Below the pieces are notes generated by a model, which saw only the letters and a program-made list of their open reading frames with translations, was not told the origin of the DNA and did no database searches. DNA of 39,440 bases, taken from assembly GCA_964620325.1 (NCBI GenBank), contig CAZUIM010000020.1:1-39440 (forward strand), given 5' to 3'. Position 1 is the first letter of the stretch, and the number at the start of each line of letters is the position of its first letter. Source of the stretch: CAZMYM01 sp964620325. Lineage in GTDB: Bacteria > Bipolaricaulota > Bipolaricaulia > UBA7950 > UBA9294. A program made the position numbers and the translations under genes. Below, piece after piece: positions 1 to 7,878 of this stretch.

Positions 1-631
1 CGATCGACTCCGGCGGTTCACTCACTCGGTACAGGCAGTCCGCCGGGCCGATGTCGCACCACCGGCACTCCGACCACGCCGGCGTCTTTGCCAACGGCTT
101 CTCCCCTCCGACACGGTGGACAAGATCGACAAACCGCTTCCGAAACGCATCATCGAGCGCCTGCGGCGGGAGATCGATCGAACCTGTCCGATAGACGACA
201 CGTCCGGAGAGCTCGATCCCGTCGGTTCGCGGGTTCTTGATCGGAAGGAGAAGGAGGTAGACGAGAACCTGAAGCTGATCGGACGTTCTCGGCCGGCCGG
301 TCTTGCAGTCCTCGATCACACCACGGCCGTTGTGGATTGCGAGGATATCCGGCCTGCCGGAGACGGTGATCCCGGTCTTCCCCTTCCGCTTGAACGCATT
401 CTCCTCTTCGACGTGGACGTCGAACCCACCCTCGACCAGCTGTTCGCGGCGGGCGTTGACCAGTTCGTTGTGTTCGACCGTCCACCGCGCGAGGTCGAAG
501 TCGACGGGAAGCTTGTCGTATTCCTTGTGATGCGCGCGGAACCAGGCCGACCACTCGCACGTCGACTCCCCGGCGAGGAGCTTCGTCAACCAGGTCACCC
601 AAATATACGGTTCGGCTCTACGGACGGCCAT
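1..631 (-). CDS. Cas4/RecB-like PD-(D/E)XK nuclease, partial (C-terminus beyond window)
   Basis: The minus strand is open from an ATG at 631 to the left edge, about 210 codons, and the gene continues outside. An in-frame ATG lies at 637, but GGGGAGG sits six bases before the 631 ATG, so 631 is preferred. The protein shows the nuclease core in order: an N-terminal helical part with a lone Cys (TCEWSAWFR), then GRPDILAI (metal-binding Asp), IEDCKTG (acidic-x-Lys), QLQVLVY (the QxxxY motif of Cas4/RecB/AddB nucleases), and a C-terminal Cys group CRWCDIGPADC. One early Cys plus three late Cys is the pattern that ligates a 4Fe-4S cluster in Cas4 and AddB. It should act on DNA ends as an exonuclease or in repair. 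No CRISPR array or other cas gene is visible, so a stand-alone repair or mobile-element role is equally possible. fusA lies 152 bp upstream on the same strand. Confidence 0.75.
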   Translation of the reverse strand, partial: MAVRRAEPYIWVTWLTKLLAGESTCEWSAWFRAHHKEYDKLPVDFDLARWTVEHNELVNARREQLVEGGFDVHVEEENAFKRKGKTGITVSGRPDILAIHNGRGVIEDCKTGRPRTSDQLQVLVYLLLLPIKNPRTDGIELSGRVVYRTGSIDLPPQALDDAFRKRFVDLVHRVGGEKPLAKTPAWSECRWCDIGPADCLYRVSEPPESI

Positions 632-783
632 TCCCATCCTCCCCACGTACAACGCGATCTTTCGGGTAAGGCTAGGAAGTCCGCATCGAGGCGTCAAGGG
701 GGCAAAGGAGAAGCGCCGTCGGACGCCGGGCGCCAACTCAGACCTACGTCATTGGACGCCTGGCCGCCCGACCCGCATCCTAC

Positions 784-2871
784 CTAGCCCTTCAGCGCTT
801 TGCGCTCCTCAATCACCTTCTCGGCGATGGAGTACGGAACAGCCTCGTAGTGCTCGAAGTGCATCGAGAACGTTCCACGGCCGCTCGTCTGGTTCCGAAG
901 ATCGGACGCATAGCCAAACATCTCGGCAAGCGGAACGCGGGCTCGGAGGGCCGCTCCACCCCCCTTCGTCTCCATGCCGAGAACACGCCCACGCTTGCTA
1001 CAAAGCGTCCCAGTGATCGCTCCGGTGTACTCCTCCGGTGCGGTCACCTCGACGGACATCATCGGCTCGAGAAGTGCGAGACCGGCTCTGAGACAGGCCT
1101 CGCGAAACCCCATCCTTCCACAGGTGCGGAATGCCTGCTCCGACGAATCGACCTCGTGCATCGACCCGTCGGTGACGGTCACTCTGATGTCGACCATCGG
1201 GAATCCCGCGTACGGGCCCTCGGCCATTTCCTGGACGATCCCCCGCTCGATCGCTGTGAGAAACTCGCGCGTGATCTTTCCCCCGGTAATCGTGTCCTCG
1301 AATTGGAACCCACTTCCGGGATCGCTCGGCTCGACGCGAAAGACCGCATGTGCGTATTGTCCACGTCCGCCGGTCTGCTTGACGTGCCGATACTCGTGGT
1401 CGATCGGGCCAAGAATCGTTTCACGGTAGGCGACCTGTGGACGCTCGGCATCCACGGCAACACCGAACTCACGTTTCAACCGATCCACGATGATCTCCAG
1501 GTGCAGCTCTCCCATTCCGGAGATTACGACTTCTCCCGTCTCGGGGTCGGATCGAACGACGAACGTCGGATCCTCCTCGGCGAGACGGTGAAGGGCACTC
1601 GAAAGCTTCTCCCGGTCGTCGCGCGATGCAGGGGACACGGCGACCCCGATCACCGGGGCCGGAAACTCGATCGACTCGAGCAGAATCGGGTACTCGCGAC
1701 TGCAGATCGTGTCTCCCGTTTGTGTCTCCGCCAGCCCGATGACGGCGCCGACATGGCCGGCTCGAAGCTCCTCGATCGCCTCGCGGTCGTTGGCGTGCAT
1801 CTCGAACAGGCGTCCGACCCGTTGTGTTTTCTCGCGACTCGCGTTGTAGACTTGCTCGCCGGCTTTGAGGACTCCCGAGTAAACACGAACGTACGTCAGC
1901 TTACCCATGTGCTTGTCGGTCTGAACCTTGAACGCCAGAGCCGCGAGCGGCGCGTCGTCCGCCGGGCGCCGGATCAGCTCCTGATCGGTTTCCGTGCTGG
2001 CTCCGATGACCGGCGGTAGGTCGATCGGTGAGGGAAGGTAGTCGACGATCCCGTCGAGGAGCAACCGGACCCCCTTGTTCTTGAACGCGGCGCCGCAGAG
2101 AACGGGGATGAACCGCCCATCGATCGTCGCTCGGCGCACGGCCTGAAGAACCTCGCGAGACTGCGGCGCCTCCCCCTCGATGAACTTCTCCATCAGATGA
2201 TCGTCCTGCTCGCTGATTCGCTCGATCATTCGCTCTTCGGCCTTCCGCGCCTCGCCGAGCAGCTCGTCCGGAATCTCCTCGACCCGAATCGTCGCCCCTT
2301 TCGGCGCGTCGTCGTAGTAGACGGCCTTCATGTGGACGAGGTCAACAATCCCCCGGAAGGTCCCCTCTACGCCGATTGGAATGACTACGGGAACGGCATT
2401 TGCGCCGAGCTCCTCACGGATCTCTTCAACGACTCGCTCGAAGTCGGCGCCGGCGCGGTCCATCTTGTTGACGAACGCGATCCGCGGAACGCGGTACTTC
2501 TCCGCCTGCCGCCAGACCGTCTCCGCCTGCGGCTGGACTCCGCCGACGGCGCAGAAGAGGGCGACCGTCCCGTCGAGAACGCGAAGCGAACGCTCGACCT
2601 CCGCCGTGAAGTCGACGTGCCCGGGCGTGTCGATGATGTTGATCCGATGATCGCGCCAATAGGTGGTCGTCGCCGCCGACGTGATCGTGATCCCTCTCTC
2701 CTGCTCCTGAACCATCCAATCCATCGCCGCTTCGCCGTCGTGAACCTCGCCGATCTTGTGTCGCTTTCCGGTGAAGTAGAGGATTCTCTCGGTCACGGTC
2801 GTCTTCCCGGCGTCGATGTGAGCCATCACGCCGACGTTCCGCGTCCGTTCGATCGAGGTTGTCTTGATCAT
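784..2871 (-). CDS. fusA: Translation elongation factor G
   Basis: This is a 695-residue protein of normal EF-G length, the GTPase that drives tRNA-mRNA translocation on the ribosome. The GTP-binding motifs are intact: AHIDAGKTT (G1), RGITITSA (switch I), DTPGHVDF (G3) and NKMD (G4), followed by domains II to V with the expected GRGQYAHAVF stretch in domain IV. The ATG at 2871 is preceded by AAGGAGCGACG. The gene stands alone here: rpsL, rpsG and tuf, its usual str-operon partners, are not adjacent. It could be the only copy moved out of the str operon, or a second EF-G paralogue. The canonical sequence argues for full translocase activity. Confidence 0.96.
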   Translation of the reverse strand: MIKTTSIERTRNVGVMAHIDAGKTTVTERILYFTGKRHKIGEVHDGEAAMDWMVQEQERGITITSAATTTYWRDHRINIIDTPGHVDFTAEVERSLRVLDGTVALFCAVGGVQPQAETVWRQAEKYRVPRIAFVNKMDRAGADFERVVEEIREELGANAVPVVIPIGVEGTFRGIVDLVHMKAVYYDDAPKGATIRVEEIPDELLGEARKAEERMIERISEQDDHLMEKFIEGEAPQSREVLQAVRRATIDGRFIPVLCGAAFKNKGVRLLLDGIVDYLPSPIDLPPVIGASTETDQELIRRPADDAPLAALAFKVQTDKHMGKLTYVRVYSGVLKAGEQVYNASREKTQRVGRLFEMHANDREAIEELRAGHVGAVIGLAETQTGDTICSREYPILLESIEFPAPVIGVAVSPASRDDREKLSSALHRLAEEDPTFVVRSDPETGEVVISGMGELHLEIIVDRLKREFGVAVDAERPQVAYRETILGPIDHEYRHVKQTGGRGQYAHAVFRVEPSDPGSGFQFEDTITGGKITREFLTAIERGIVQEMAEGPYAGFPMVDIRVTVTDGSMHEVDSSEQAFRTCGRMGFREACLRAGLALLEPMMSVEVTAPEEYTGAITGTLCSKRGRVLGMETKGGGAALRARVPLAEMFGYASDLRNQTSGRGTFSMHFEHYEAVPYSIAEKVIEERKALKG

Positions 2872-3077
2872 CGTCGCTCCTTCGTCACCCGTCGCACATC
2901 AAGGACCGAAATGACTCCGGAAAGCAAACCGGACTCGACTTGAGCCTTCCCGCGGGGAAATCGACTACGGCGGTCCACTGTGCAGACAGACGAACTCCGA
3001 ACATGTAGCGTACGCGACCGACCGAACGGCGTCAACGAGCCTCGACTTCGCGCCGATCATCGATACGATTTCTCGGG

Positions 3078-3494
3078 ATGCAAAGCGATCGCCCGCCCGT
3101 GATCCTCGACACCAACGTCTTCGTCGCCGCCGGGTTCCGGCCGGAGAGCGATTCCGCCCGAATCGTCGAAGAGATTCGACGTGGGCGTCGTCGGATGATC
3201 TGGAACGAGGCGACCCGGCGAGAGACCCGAGCGATTCTCGACAAGATCCCTCCCCTTTCGTGGGACGAGGTCGCCGACCTGTTCCGGGACGAGACCCGAT
3301 GGTCGATGAAGACCCATCCGGCGCGGTTTGGTCAGATTCCGGACTCCACCGATCGGAAGTTCGCCGCGCTCGCGCACGCGAGCGGTGCGATCCTCGTCAG
3401 CCAAGACGACGATCTTCTCGCGCATCCCGAACGGATCGACGTCCTCGTCCTCACACCGGGCGAGTTCCTCTCGGAACGATGGAAGGCGCCGTAG
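3078..3494 (+). CDS. PIN-domain protein, COG1569-type putative ribonuclease toxin
   Basis: This 138-residue protein begins with the PIN signature VILDTNVFVAAG and ends with a second acidic cluster in GAILVSQDDDLL, so the metal-binding Asp residues of a PIN ribonuclease are present. Members of this family are usually toxins of toxin-antitoxin pairs. No small DNA-binding antitoxin gene is visible within 200 bp on either side, so the toxin role is inferred from family only. There is no Shine-Dalgarno sequence before the ATG. A TACGAT box ends 8 nt before the ATG, which would fit a leaderless transcript. Confidence 0.8.
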   Translation: MQSDRPPVILDTNVFVAAGFRPESDSARIVEEIRRGRRRMIWNEATRRETRAILDKIPPLSWDEVADLFRDETRWSMKTHPARFGQIPDSTDRKFAALAHASGAILVSQDDDLLAHPERIDVLVLTPGEFLSERWKAP

Positions 3495-3622
3495 ACGATG
3501 CTGCTTCCGCACGTAGGCCCGCGCGCATCCAACGTGACAGACTGCATCGCAGATGACGAAGGAGAGACGCTGTTTAAGGATCCTTCCGGTCGACCGCAGA
3601 ATCGTCGTTGAAGGAGAGCGAG

Positions 3623-4618
3623 ATGGTTGAGGACGGATTTCGGACTCATCTGAGGGAGCGAAAACTGACCGACGAGCAGATCGAGGCGTCGATCTCGATC
3701 GCAGAGGCGTTCGAGACCTTTCTGCTCGAGGGAGATCGCAAGATTCCTGTAACCGAGGCGACGGTCGACAACGTCAACATGTTCTCGATGCAGATGATCG
3801 AGCGAGGGCTGAACACGTGGGACCACTACGTCGCCCTCCTCCGGTTCGGTCGCTTCGTCGGAAACAATGCAGTACACATTGGCACCCTCGACCTGGTCGA
3901 CGGGGCCGAGGCACTGGAGAACCTGTACGCCAAGCTCGCGGAGGCAATCGGGGAAACCGCGAGGGACGAGATCTTCGCCGGCGTCGATCTTCCTCCGCTG
4001 GGAACGCCGAACGTTGAGAAGCCGGCATTGATGCGAACGGTGATCCAGAGAATGGAGGCATCGGTCGATTCAGAGACGTGCCTGAAGGTGCTCGGAAGCG
4101 GCCTAAGGTACCTCGAAGACGACTGGTACCTTGACGCGAAACGGACCTACGAGAAGGCCGGAGGGATCGACGCGTACCGCGAGAGGAAGGGCGCAGACTT
4201 CGTCGCCGAGCTGACGAAACATCGAGACGAGGGAACTCTCTTCTTCAGCCAGCCGGTGACCGACAAGGTGATCGACTATGTTGAGCACCACGCGGAGATC
4301 CGCGCCGGAGTTCGAAGGGGTAACATCATTGTCGAGGCGAAGATACCGCACCAGGCGGTCGCATTCCTCTCCGCCAGCGACCCGCGGGGGAAAGCCTATC
4401 ACTACTGCCATTGCCCGTGGGTGAAGGAATCGCTCCAGAATGGGCGCTCTGGAATCTCACCGACCTTCTGCAATTGCAGCGCCGCGTTTCACAAGAAGCC
4501 CTACGAGGTGATCTTCGACCGGGCGTTGAAGGCCGAGGTCCTGGAGACCGTCCTTGCCGGAGATCCCTGGTGCAAGTTCGCGATCCACCTGCCGGAAGGC
4601 GTTGCTCCGAAGGAGTGA
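3623..4618 (+). CDS. Unrecognised Cys-rich protein with N-terminal helical domain
   Basis: The start is the ATG at 3623 behind AAGGAGAGCG, giving 331 residues. I do not recognise a firm family. The first ~110 residues are helical and resemble the core-binding fold of tyrosine recombinases (EAFETFLLEG, then TWDHYVALLRFGRFV), but no catalytic recombinase domain follows. The C-terminal third holds a conserved-looking Cys/His block: YHYCHCPWV, then FCNCSAAFH about 20 residues later, then PWCKF. Such a block could bind metal or form a thiol active site. It is loosely reminiscent of the DUF6144 / ATC-hydrolase-like proteins, which I cannot confirm. No signal peptide or membrane segment is seen, so a cytoplasmic location is likely. 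It converges with the lipocalin gene. Confidence 0.6.
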   Translation: MVEDGFRTHLRERKLTDEQIEASISIAEAFETFLLEGDRKIPVTEATVDNVNMFSMQMIERGLNTWDHYVALLRFGRFVGNNAVHIGTLDLVDGAEALENLYAKLAEAIGETARDEIFAGVDLPPLGTPNVEKPALMRTVIQRMEASVDSETCLKVLGSGLRYLEDDWYLDAKRTYEKAGGIDAYRERKGADFVAELTKHRDEGTLFFSQPVTDKVIDYVEHHAEIRAGVRRGNIIVEAKIPHQAVAFLSASDPRGKAYHYCHCPWVKESLQNGRSGISPTFCNCSAAFHKKPYEVIFDRALKAEVLETVLAGDPWCKFAIHLPEGVAPKE

Positions 4619-4624
4619 GCTTCG

Positions 4625-4646
4625 CGCCGAGCCAGTCTACTCGGCG
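4625..4646. terminator. Hairpin between convergent genes
   Basis: CGCCGAG and CTCGGCG form a perfect 7-bp stem with an 8-nt loop, lying between the end of the Cys-rich gene and the end of the lipocalin gene and overlapping the latter's stop codon. There is no clear U-run, so function as a bidirectional terminator is inferred from position. Confidence 0.35.
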
Positions 4647-5185
4647 TGAATCGACTGATCGATCATTCGGAACTCCTCGAAGTCATAGCCCTGTCCTTCG
4701 AGTCGCTCGACGATGCAGCGGAACGTCTCTTCCGGCAACGTCGGTGTTCGACTGAGAATCCACCCGAATCGATACGACGGATGTCCGACGACGGCGTATT
4801 GGTAGTCGGAATCGAGATCGATGATCCAGTAGTCCCCCGGAAAGAGCCAGAACCAGAGGAATCTGACAAACGAGACCTTCAGCTTCGTCGGTGCCTCGGG
4901 ATCTGGAATCCACGCGCGTCCTACCGCGACATCCGGCGCACCGTCCGCGTCGTAGCAGGTGTTCGTCACCTCGATCTTTCCGTTCTCGAGGAGCCGGTAC
5001 TCAGCCGTCGTCCCGGCGGCGCACTGCCGTTCGAACGACGTCGGAATGCTGGCAACCGCATACCAGAGGCCCATGTACCGCTCGACATCGACGCCGTCCA
5101 CCACCTGCGGAGCGGCGTTCGCCGCCATCGAAAGCAGCCCGCCGACCAGACCGAGCGTGACCGTCGCAACGATTCGTATGCTCAT
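4637..5185 (-). CDS. Bacterial lipocalin (Blc-like)
   Basis: The ATG at 5185 follows GAAGGAGGCGAC and gives 182 residues. An N-terminal signal peptide (about residues 1-25, cleaved near ANA/APQ) sends it across the membrane. The lipocalin motifs are clear: DVERYMGLWYAVASIP (the GxW block), a central Tyr/Trp-rich strand region (LWFWLFPGDYWIIDLD) and YAVVGHPSYRFGWILSRTP (the third conserved region). Family members bind fatty acids, lysophospholipids or sterols in a beta-barrel and work in envelope maintenance. There is no lipobox Cys at the signal cleavage site, so it looks soluble or periplasmic rather than lipid-anchored. Two internal Cys (ERQC, TFRC) may form the family's disulfide. It appears monocistronic. 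Confidence 0.85.
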   Translation of the reverse strand: MSIRIVATVTLGLVGGLLSMAANAAPQVVDGVDVERYMGLWYAVASIPTSFERQCAAGTTAEYRLLENGKIEVTNTCYDADGAPDVAVGRAWIPDPEAPTKLKVSFVRFLWFWLFPGDYWIIDLDSDYQYAVVGHPSYRFGWILSRTPTLPEETFRCIVERLEGQGYDFEEFRMIDQSIHAE

Positions 5186-5414
5186 GTCGCCTCCTTCAAC
5201 AACAGAATACATGACTCCCTCCGCTCCAGAGAAACCGGCCGACGAAACGGTCCTGCTCCCTTGCCCTCCGCGGCCGAGCGCCATTCCGGAGGAGCGCCGG
5301 CCCGCCCCAAGCTGATTTCAGACTTCCCGCCTTCTTGCGGGAACAGCGCCCGTTGCCTCATTCTGCGCTCCAGACTACCTTATCTGTTCACTGGGAAGGG
5401 AGACGAAACACACG

Positions 5415-5912
5415 ATGGCCGGACGGCGCATTCCGATGGAGACCCGCCTCACCGCCCGGTCCTTCGATTCCGGCGTGCCGCACCGAGCGGTCCGTGACTC
5501 CGACGGACAGGATCTCGCGATCCTCCTCTACGCCGCGTATCGGGGAACGATCGACGACGAGAAAGGGACGTTCGACGACGCGGTCGCCGAAATCGACGGG
5601 TTCTTCGAAGGCACCTACGGCCGATTCTTCCCCGATTGCTCGTTCGTGATCGAAGAAGGGGAGTTCCTCGTCTCGGCGAGTCTCGTCACGTGGTGGGAAC
5701 CGCACGATGCACCCCTTCTCGCGTTTGCGATGACGCGACCCGAGGCGCAAAGGCGCGGACTCGCCCGACGGCTGATCGAAGCGAGCATGAACGCCCTTCT
5801 CGATCGGGCGTACACCCGACTGACTCTCCTCGTCACCGACGGGAACACCCCGGCACAGAATCTCTATCGAAGCCTCGGCTTTCGCCGGCTTCACGAACCG
5901 CGTCGCCGCTGA
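5415..5912 (+). CDS. GNAT-family N-acetyltransferase
   Basis: This 165-residue protein shows the acetyl-CoA binding loop of GNAT enzymes as AQRRGLARRLIEA (the R/Q-x-x-G-x-A pattern), preceded by a beta-strand ending in AFAMTRPE, and the closing NTPAQNLYRSLGFRR motif. It should transfer an acetyl group from acetyl-CoA to an amine; the substrate cannot be read from sequence. GAAGGGAGACG lies upstream of the ATG at a somewhat long spacing. About 230 bp of featureless sequence separates it from the divergent lipocalin gene. Confidence 0.85.
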   Translation: MAGRRIPMETRLTARSFDSGVPHRAVRDSDGQDLAILLYAAYRGTIDDEKGTFDDAVAEIDGFFEGTYGRFFPDCSFVIEEGEFLVSASLVTWWEPHDAPLLAFAMTRPEAQRRGLARRLIEASMNALLDRAYTRLTLLVTDGNTPAQNLYRSLGFRRLHEPRRR

Positions 5913-6023
5913 CCGTTCGAGCAATCACACTGGAAGACTCCTTCCGGAACGAAGTCCCATGCCTCCTGGCGGTCGTCCCTTCGGTCGGTCGGTGTCGCCG
6001 CTCGGAGACGAGGGTCGATCCCG

Positions 6024-6029
6024 TATAAT
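6024..6029 (+). promoter_or_regulatory. Candidate -10 box upstream of glyS
   Basis: A perfect TATAAT lies 58 bp before the glyS start. No convincing -35 box is seen at 16-18 bp, so this is a candidate only. Confidence 0.35.
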
Positions 6030-6087
6030 CGTCGCTCGCGAACGCGCCGCCGATGCGCTGTCGTAGATCGAAACACCGGGGGAGATC

Positions 6088-7554
6088 GTGAAGGGCCGAA
6101 CAACGTCGATGGAGAAGGTCGTCGCACTCTGCAAACGACGCGGGTTCGTCTTCCAATCGAGCGAAATCTACGGCGGAATCGGCGGATTCTGGGACTACGG
6201 CCCACTCGGCGTCGAATTGAAGCGAAACGTCAAAGAGGCTTGGTGGCGCCACATGGTGACCGGCCACGACAACACCATCGCGCCTCCGGGCGCCCCGACC
6301 ACGTTCGACATGGTCGGACTCGAGTCGACGATCATCATGCATCCACAGGTCTGGCGAGCGAGTGGTCACTTCGATCTCTTCTACGACCTGTTCGTCGACT
6401 GCAAGACGTGCAAGGCACGGTTCCGCACCGATCAGCTGCTCGACAGCCAGTGCCCGAGGAAGCCGAGCAAGCGCCCCGGAGAACACGATGAATGCGAACT
6501 AACAGATCCTCGTGAGTTCAACCTGATGTTCAAGACCTACGTCGGCGCCCTGCTCGATCCGGAGACGGAGGCCTACCTCCGTCCGGAGACGGCGCAGGGG
6601 ATGTTCGTCAACTTCAAGAACGTGCTCTCGTCCTCGCGCGTAAAGGTTCCGTTCGGAATCGCCCAGATCGGCAAGTCGTTCCGAAATGAGATCACGCCGA
6701 GAAACTTCACCTTCCGATCACGCGAATTCGAGCAGATGGAGATGGAATTCTTCTGCCCGCCGGAGAGCTCCCAGGACTGGTATCTCTTCTGGCGCGATCG
6801 CCGTCTCGCCTGGTACGTCGCGCTCGGTCTCGACGGCGATAATCTTCGATTGCGCGAACATGGCCCGGCCGAGCGCGCGCACTACTCGTGCGGAACCGCA
6901 GACATCGAGTACGCCTTCCCGTTCCTTTCCGAGGGCGAGTTCGGGGAGCTCGAGGGGATCTCCCACCGGGGCGACTTCGATCTGCGAAGCCACATGGAGG
7001 GGAAACTCGTTCGCGACGGCGACGATCTCGTCGTCGAGCAAGACGCCGCGGGGCAGCCGCGCTTCCCCGGCAGCGGGAAGGACCTGTCGTACTTCGACGA
7101 TTCGACGCAATCGAAGTATGTTCCTCACGTGATCGAGCCGGCCGCCGGCGCCGATCGCGCCACGCTCGCCTTTCTCTGCGAGGCGTACGACGAGGATGCG
7201 ATCCCCGATGAGAAAGGGGCCCCGCAGGAACGCGTCGTCCTTCGGCTCCATCCGCGGATCGCCCCAATCAAGGCGGCGGTCTTCCCTCTCGTCAAGAAGG
7301 ATGGACAACCGGAGATCGCGGCCGAGATCTACCGCGATCTGATGAAGCGTTGGAGCGTCTTCTACGACGAGAAAGGCTCGATCGGGAAGCGCTATCGCCG
7401 ACAGGATGAATCGGGGACGCCGTTCTGCATCACGGTCGACCATCAGACGAGCGAAGACGAAACGGTGACCCTTCGCGATCGCGATACGACCGAGCAGACT
7501 CGAGTGAGGATCGTCGAGCTCACGTCAATCTTGAGTGAGCGACTCGACGACTGA
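6088..7554 (+). CDS. glyQS: Glycyl-tRNA synthetase, alpha2 (eukaryote/Thermus-like) type
   Basis: The 488-residue class II synthetase charges tRNA-Gly. It is the single-chain dimeric form, not the alpha2-beta2 bacterial form. Motifs include the N-terminal GFVFQSSEIYGGIGGFWDYGPLG, motif 2 with FGIAQIGKSFRNEITPR, and a C-terminal anticodon-binding domain from about residue 375 (LHPRIAPIKAAVFPL). The insertion near residues 108-135 holds VDCKTCKARF and then two more Cys spaced unusually widely (QCPRKPSKRPGEHDEC), so the usual second CxxC zinc knuckle is altered. The GTG at 6088 is chosen because of GGGGGAGATC just before it; an in-frame ATG follows at residue 8. The last seven codons and the stop lie inside the first unit of a 46-bp tandem repeat. 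Confidence 0.95.
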   Translation: MKGRTTSMEKVVALCKRRGFVFQSSEIYGGIGGFWDYGPLGVELKRNVKEAWWRHMVTGHDNTIAPPGAPTTFDMVGLESTIIMHPQVWRASGHFDLFYDLFVDCKTCKARFRTDQLLDSQCPRKPSKRPGEHDECELTDPREFNLMFKTYVGALLDPETEAYLRPETAQGMFVNFKNVLSSSRVKVPFGIAQIGKSFRNEITPRNFTFRSREFEQMEMEFFCPPESSQDWYLFWRDRRLAWYVALGLDGDNLRLREHGPAERAHYSCGTADIEYAFPFLSEGEFGELEGISHRGDFDLRSHMEGKLVRDGDDLVVEQDAAGQPRFPGSGKDLSYFDDSTQSKYVPHVIEPAAGADRATLAFLCEAYDEDAIPDEKGAPQERVVLRLHPRIAPIKAAVFPLVKKDGQPEIAAEIYRDLMKRWSVFYDEKGSIGKRYRRQDESGTPFCITVDHQTSEDETVTLRDRDTTEQTRVRIVELTSILSERLDD

Positions 7555-7742
7555 TTCCGCCGACGCGGCGTCGACCCTTGCTGAGCGACTCGACGACTGA
7601 TTCCGCCGACGCGGCGTCGATCTCGAGTGACCGGCTTTGCCACCCATTCCGCCGACGCGGCGTCGATCCTTGCTGAGCGACTCCACGACCGACTCCGCCG
7701 ACACGTCCTCGATCTCGAGCGAGCGGCTCGACGACCGACTCC
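7536..7742. repeat. 46-bp tandem repeat, 4.5 copies, overlapping the glyS 3' end
   Basis: Units start at 7536, 7582, 7628, 7674 and 7720, exactly 46 bp apart, and the last is a half copy. The core reads TGAGCGACTCGACGACTGAT, then TCCGCCGACGCGGCGTCGA, then a 7-bp tail. Copies 1 and 2 are identical except for the tail; copies 3-5 have drifted. The tails alternate (CCCTTGC or TCCTTGC in copies 1 and 3, TCTCGAG in copies 2 and 4), so there is a 92-bp higher-order period. Because 46 is not a multiple of three, the array shifts frame each unit and is not coding. It is not a CRISPR: there are no unique spacers. It fills most of the 324-bp gap between glyS and the Fur gene. Confidence 0.9.
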
Positions 7743-7840
7743 ACTGGCGACAATACTTGAACCCGATTCGAACGTTCATCGTCATCGGCCGAGAACTGAC
7801 TCCCCGGTTTCGTGTGCGGGGGCGGTGCTTGTCCGGGATC

Positions 7841-7869
7841 TTGATCTAGACTCAGTCTTTGTTTAGTAT
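7841..7869 (+). promoter_or_regulatory. Promoter of the Fur/PerR gene, leaderless architecture
   Basis: TTGATC, a 17-bp spacer and TAGTAT are followed by only 9 nt before the ATG at 7879. Transcription would start about 2-3 nt before the start codon, and no Shine-Dalgarno sequence is present. The box spacing is ideal for a housekeeping sigma factor. Confidence 0.6.
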
Positions 7870-7878
7870 TGATCCACG

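Noticed and set aside
116..787. 223-residue plus-strand ORF
   Set aside because: It is antisense to the Cas4-like nuclease, which has recognisable motifs; the plus-strand product has low-complexity Arg/Pro composition and no domain.
850..2019. 389-residue plus-strand ORF
   Set aside because: Antisense shadow of fusA, common in GC-rich genomes.
7536..7742. CRISPR array
   Set aside because: Units are contiguous without unique spacers and show graded decay, so it is a minisatellite.
7525..7785. Minus-strand ORFs across the 46-bp repeat
   Set aside because: They arise because the repeat unit lacks stops in some frames; the period is not a multiple of three and no start signal is present.
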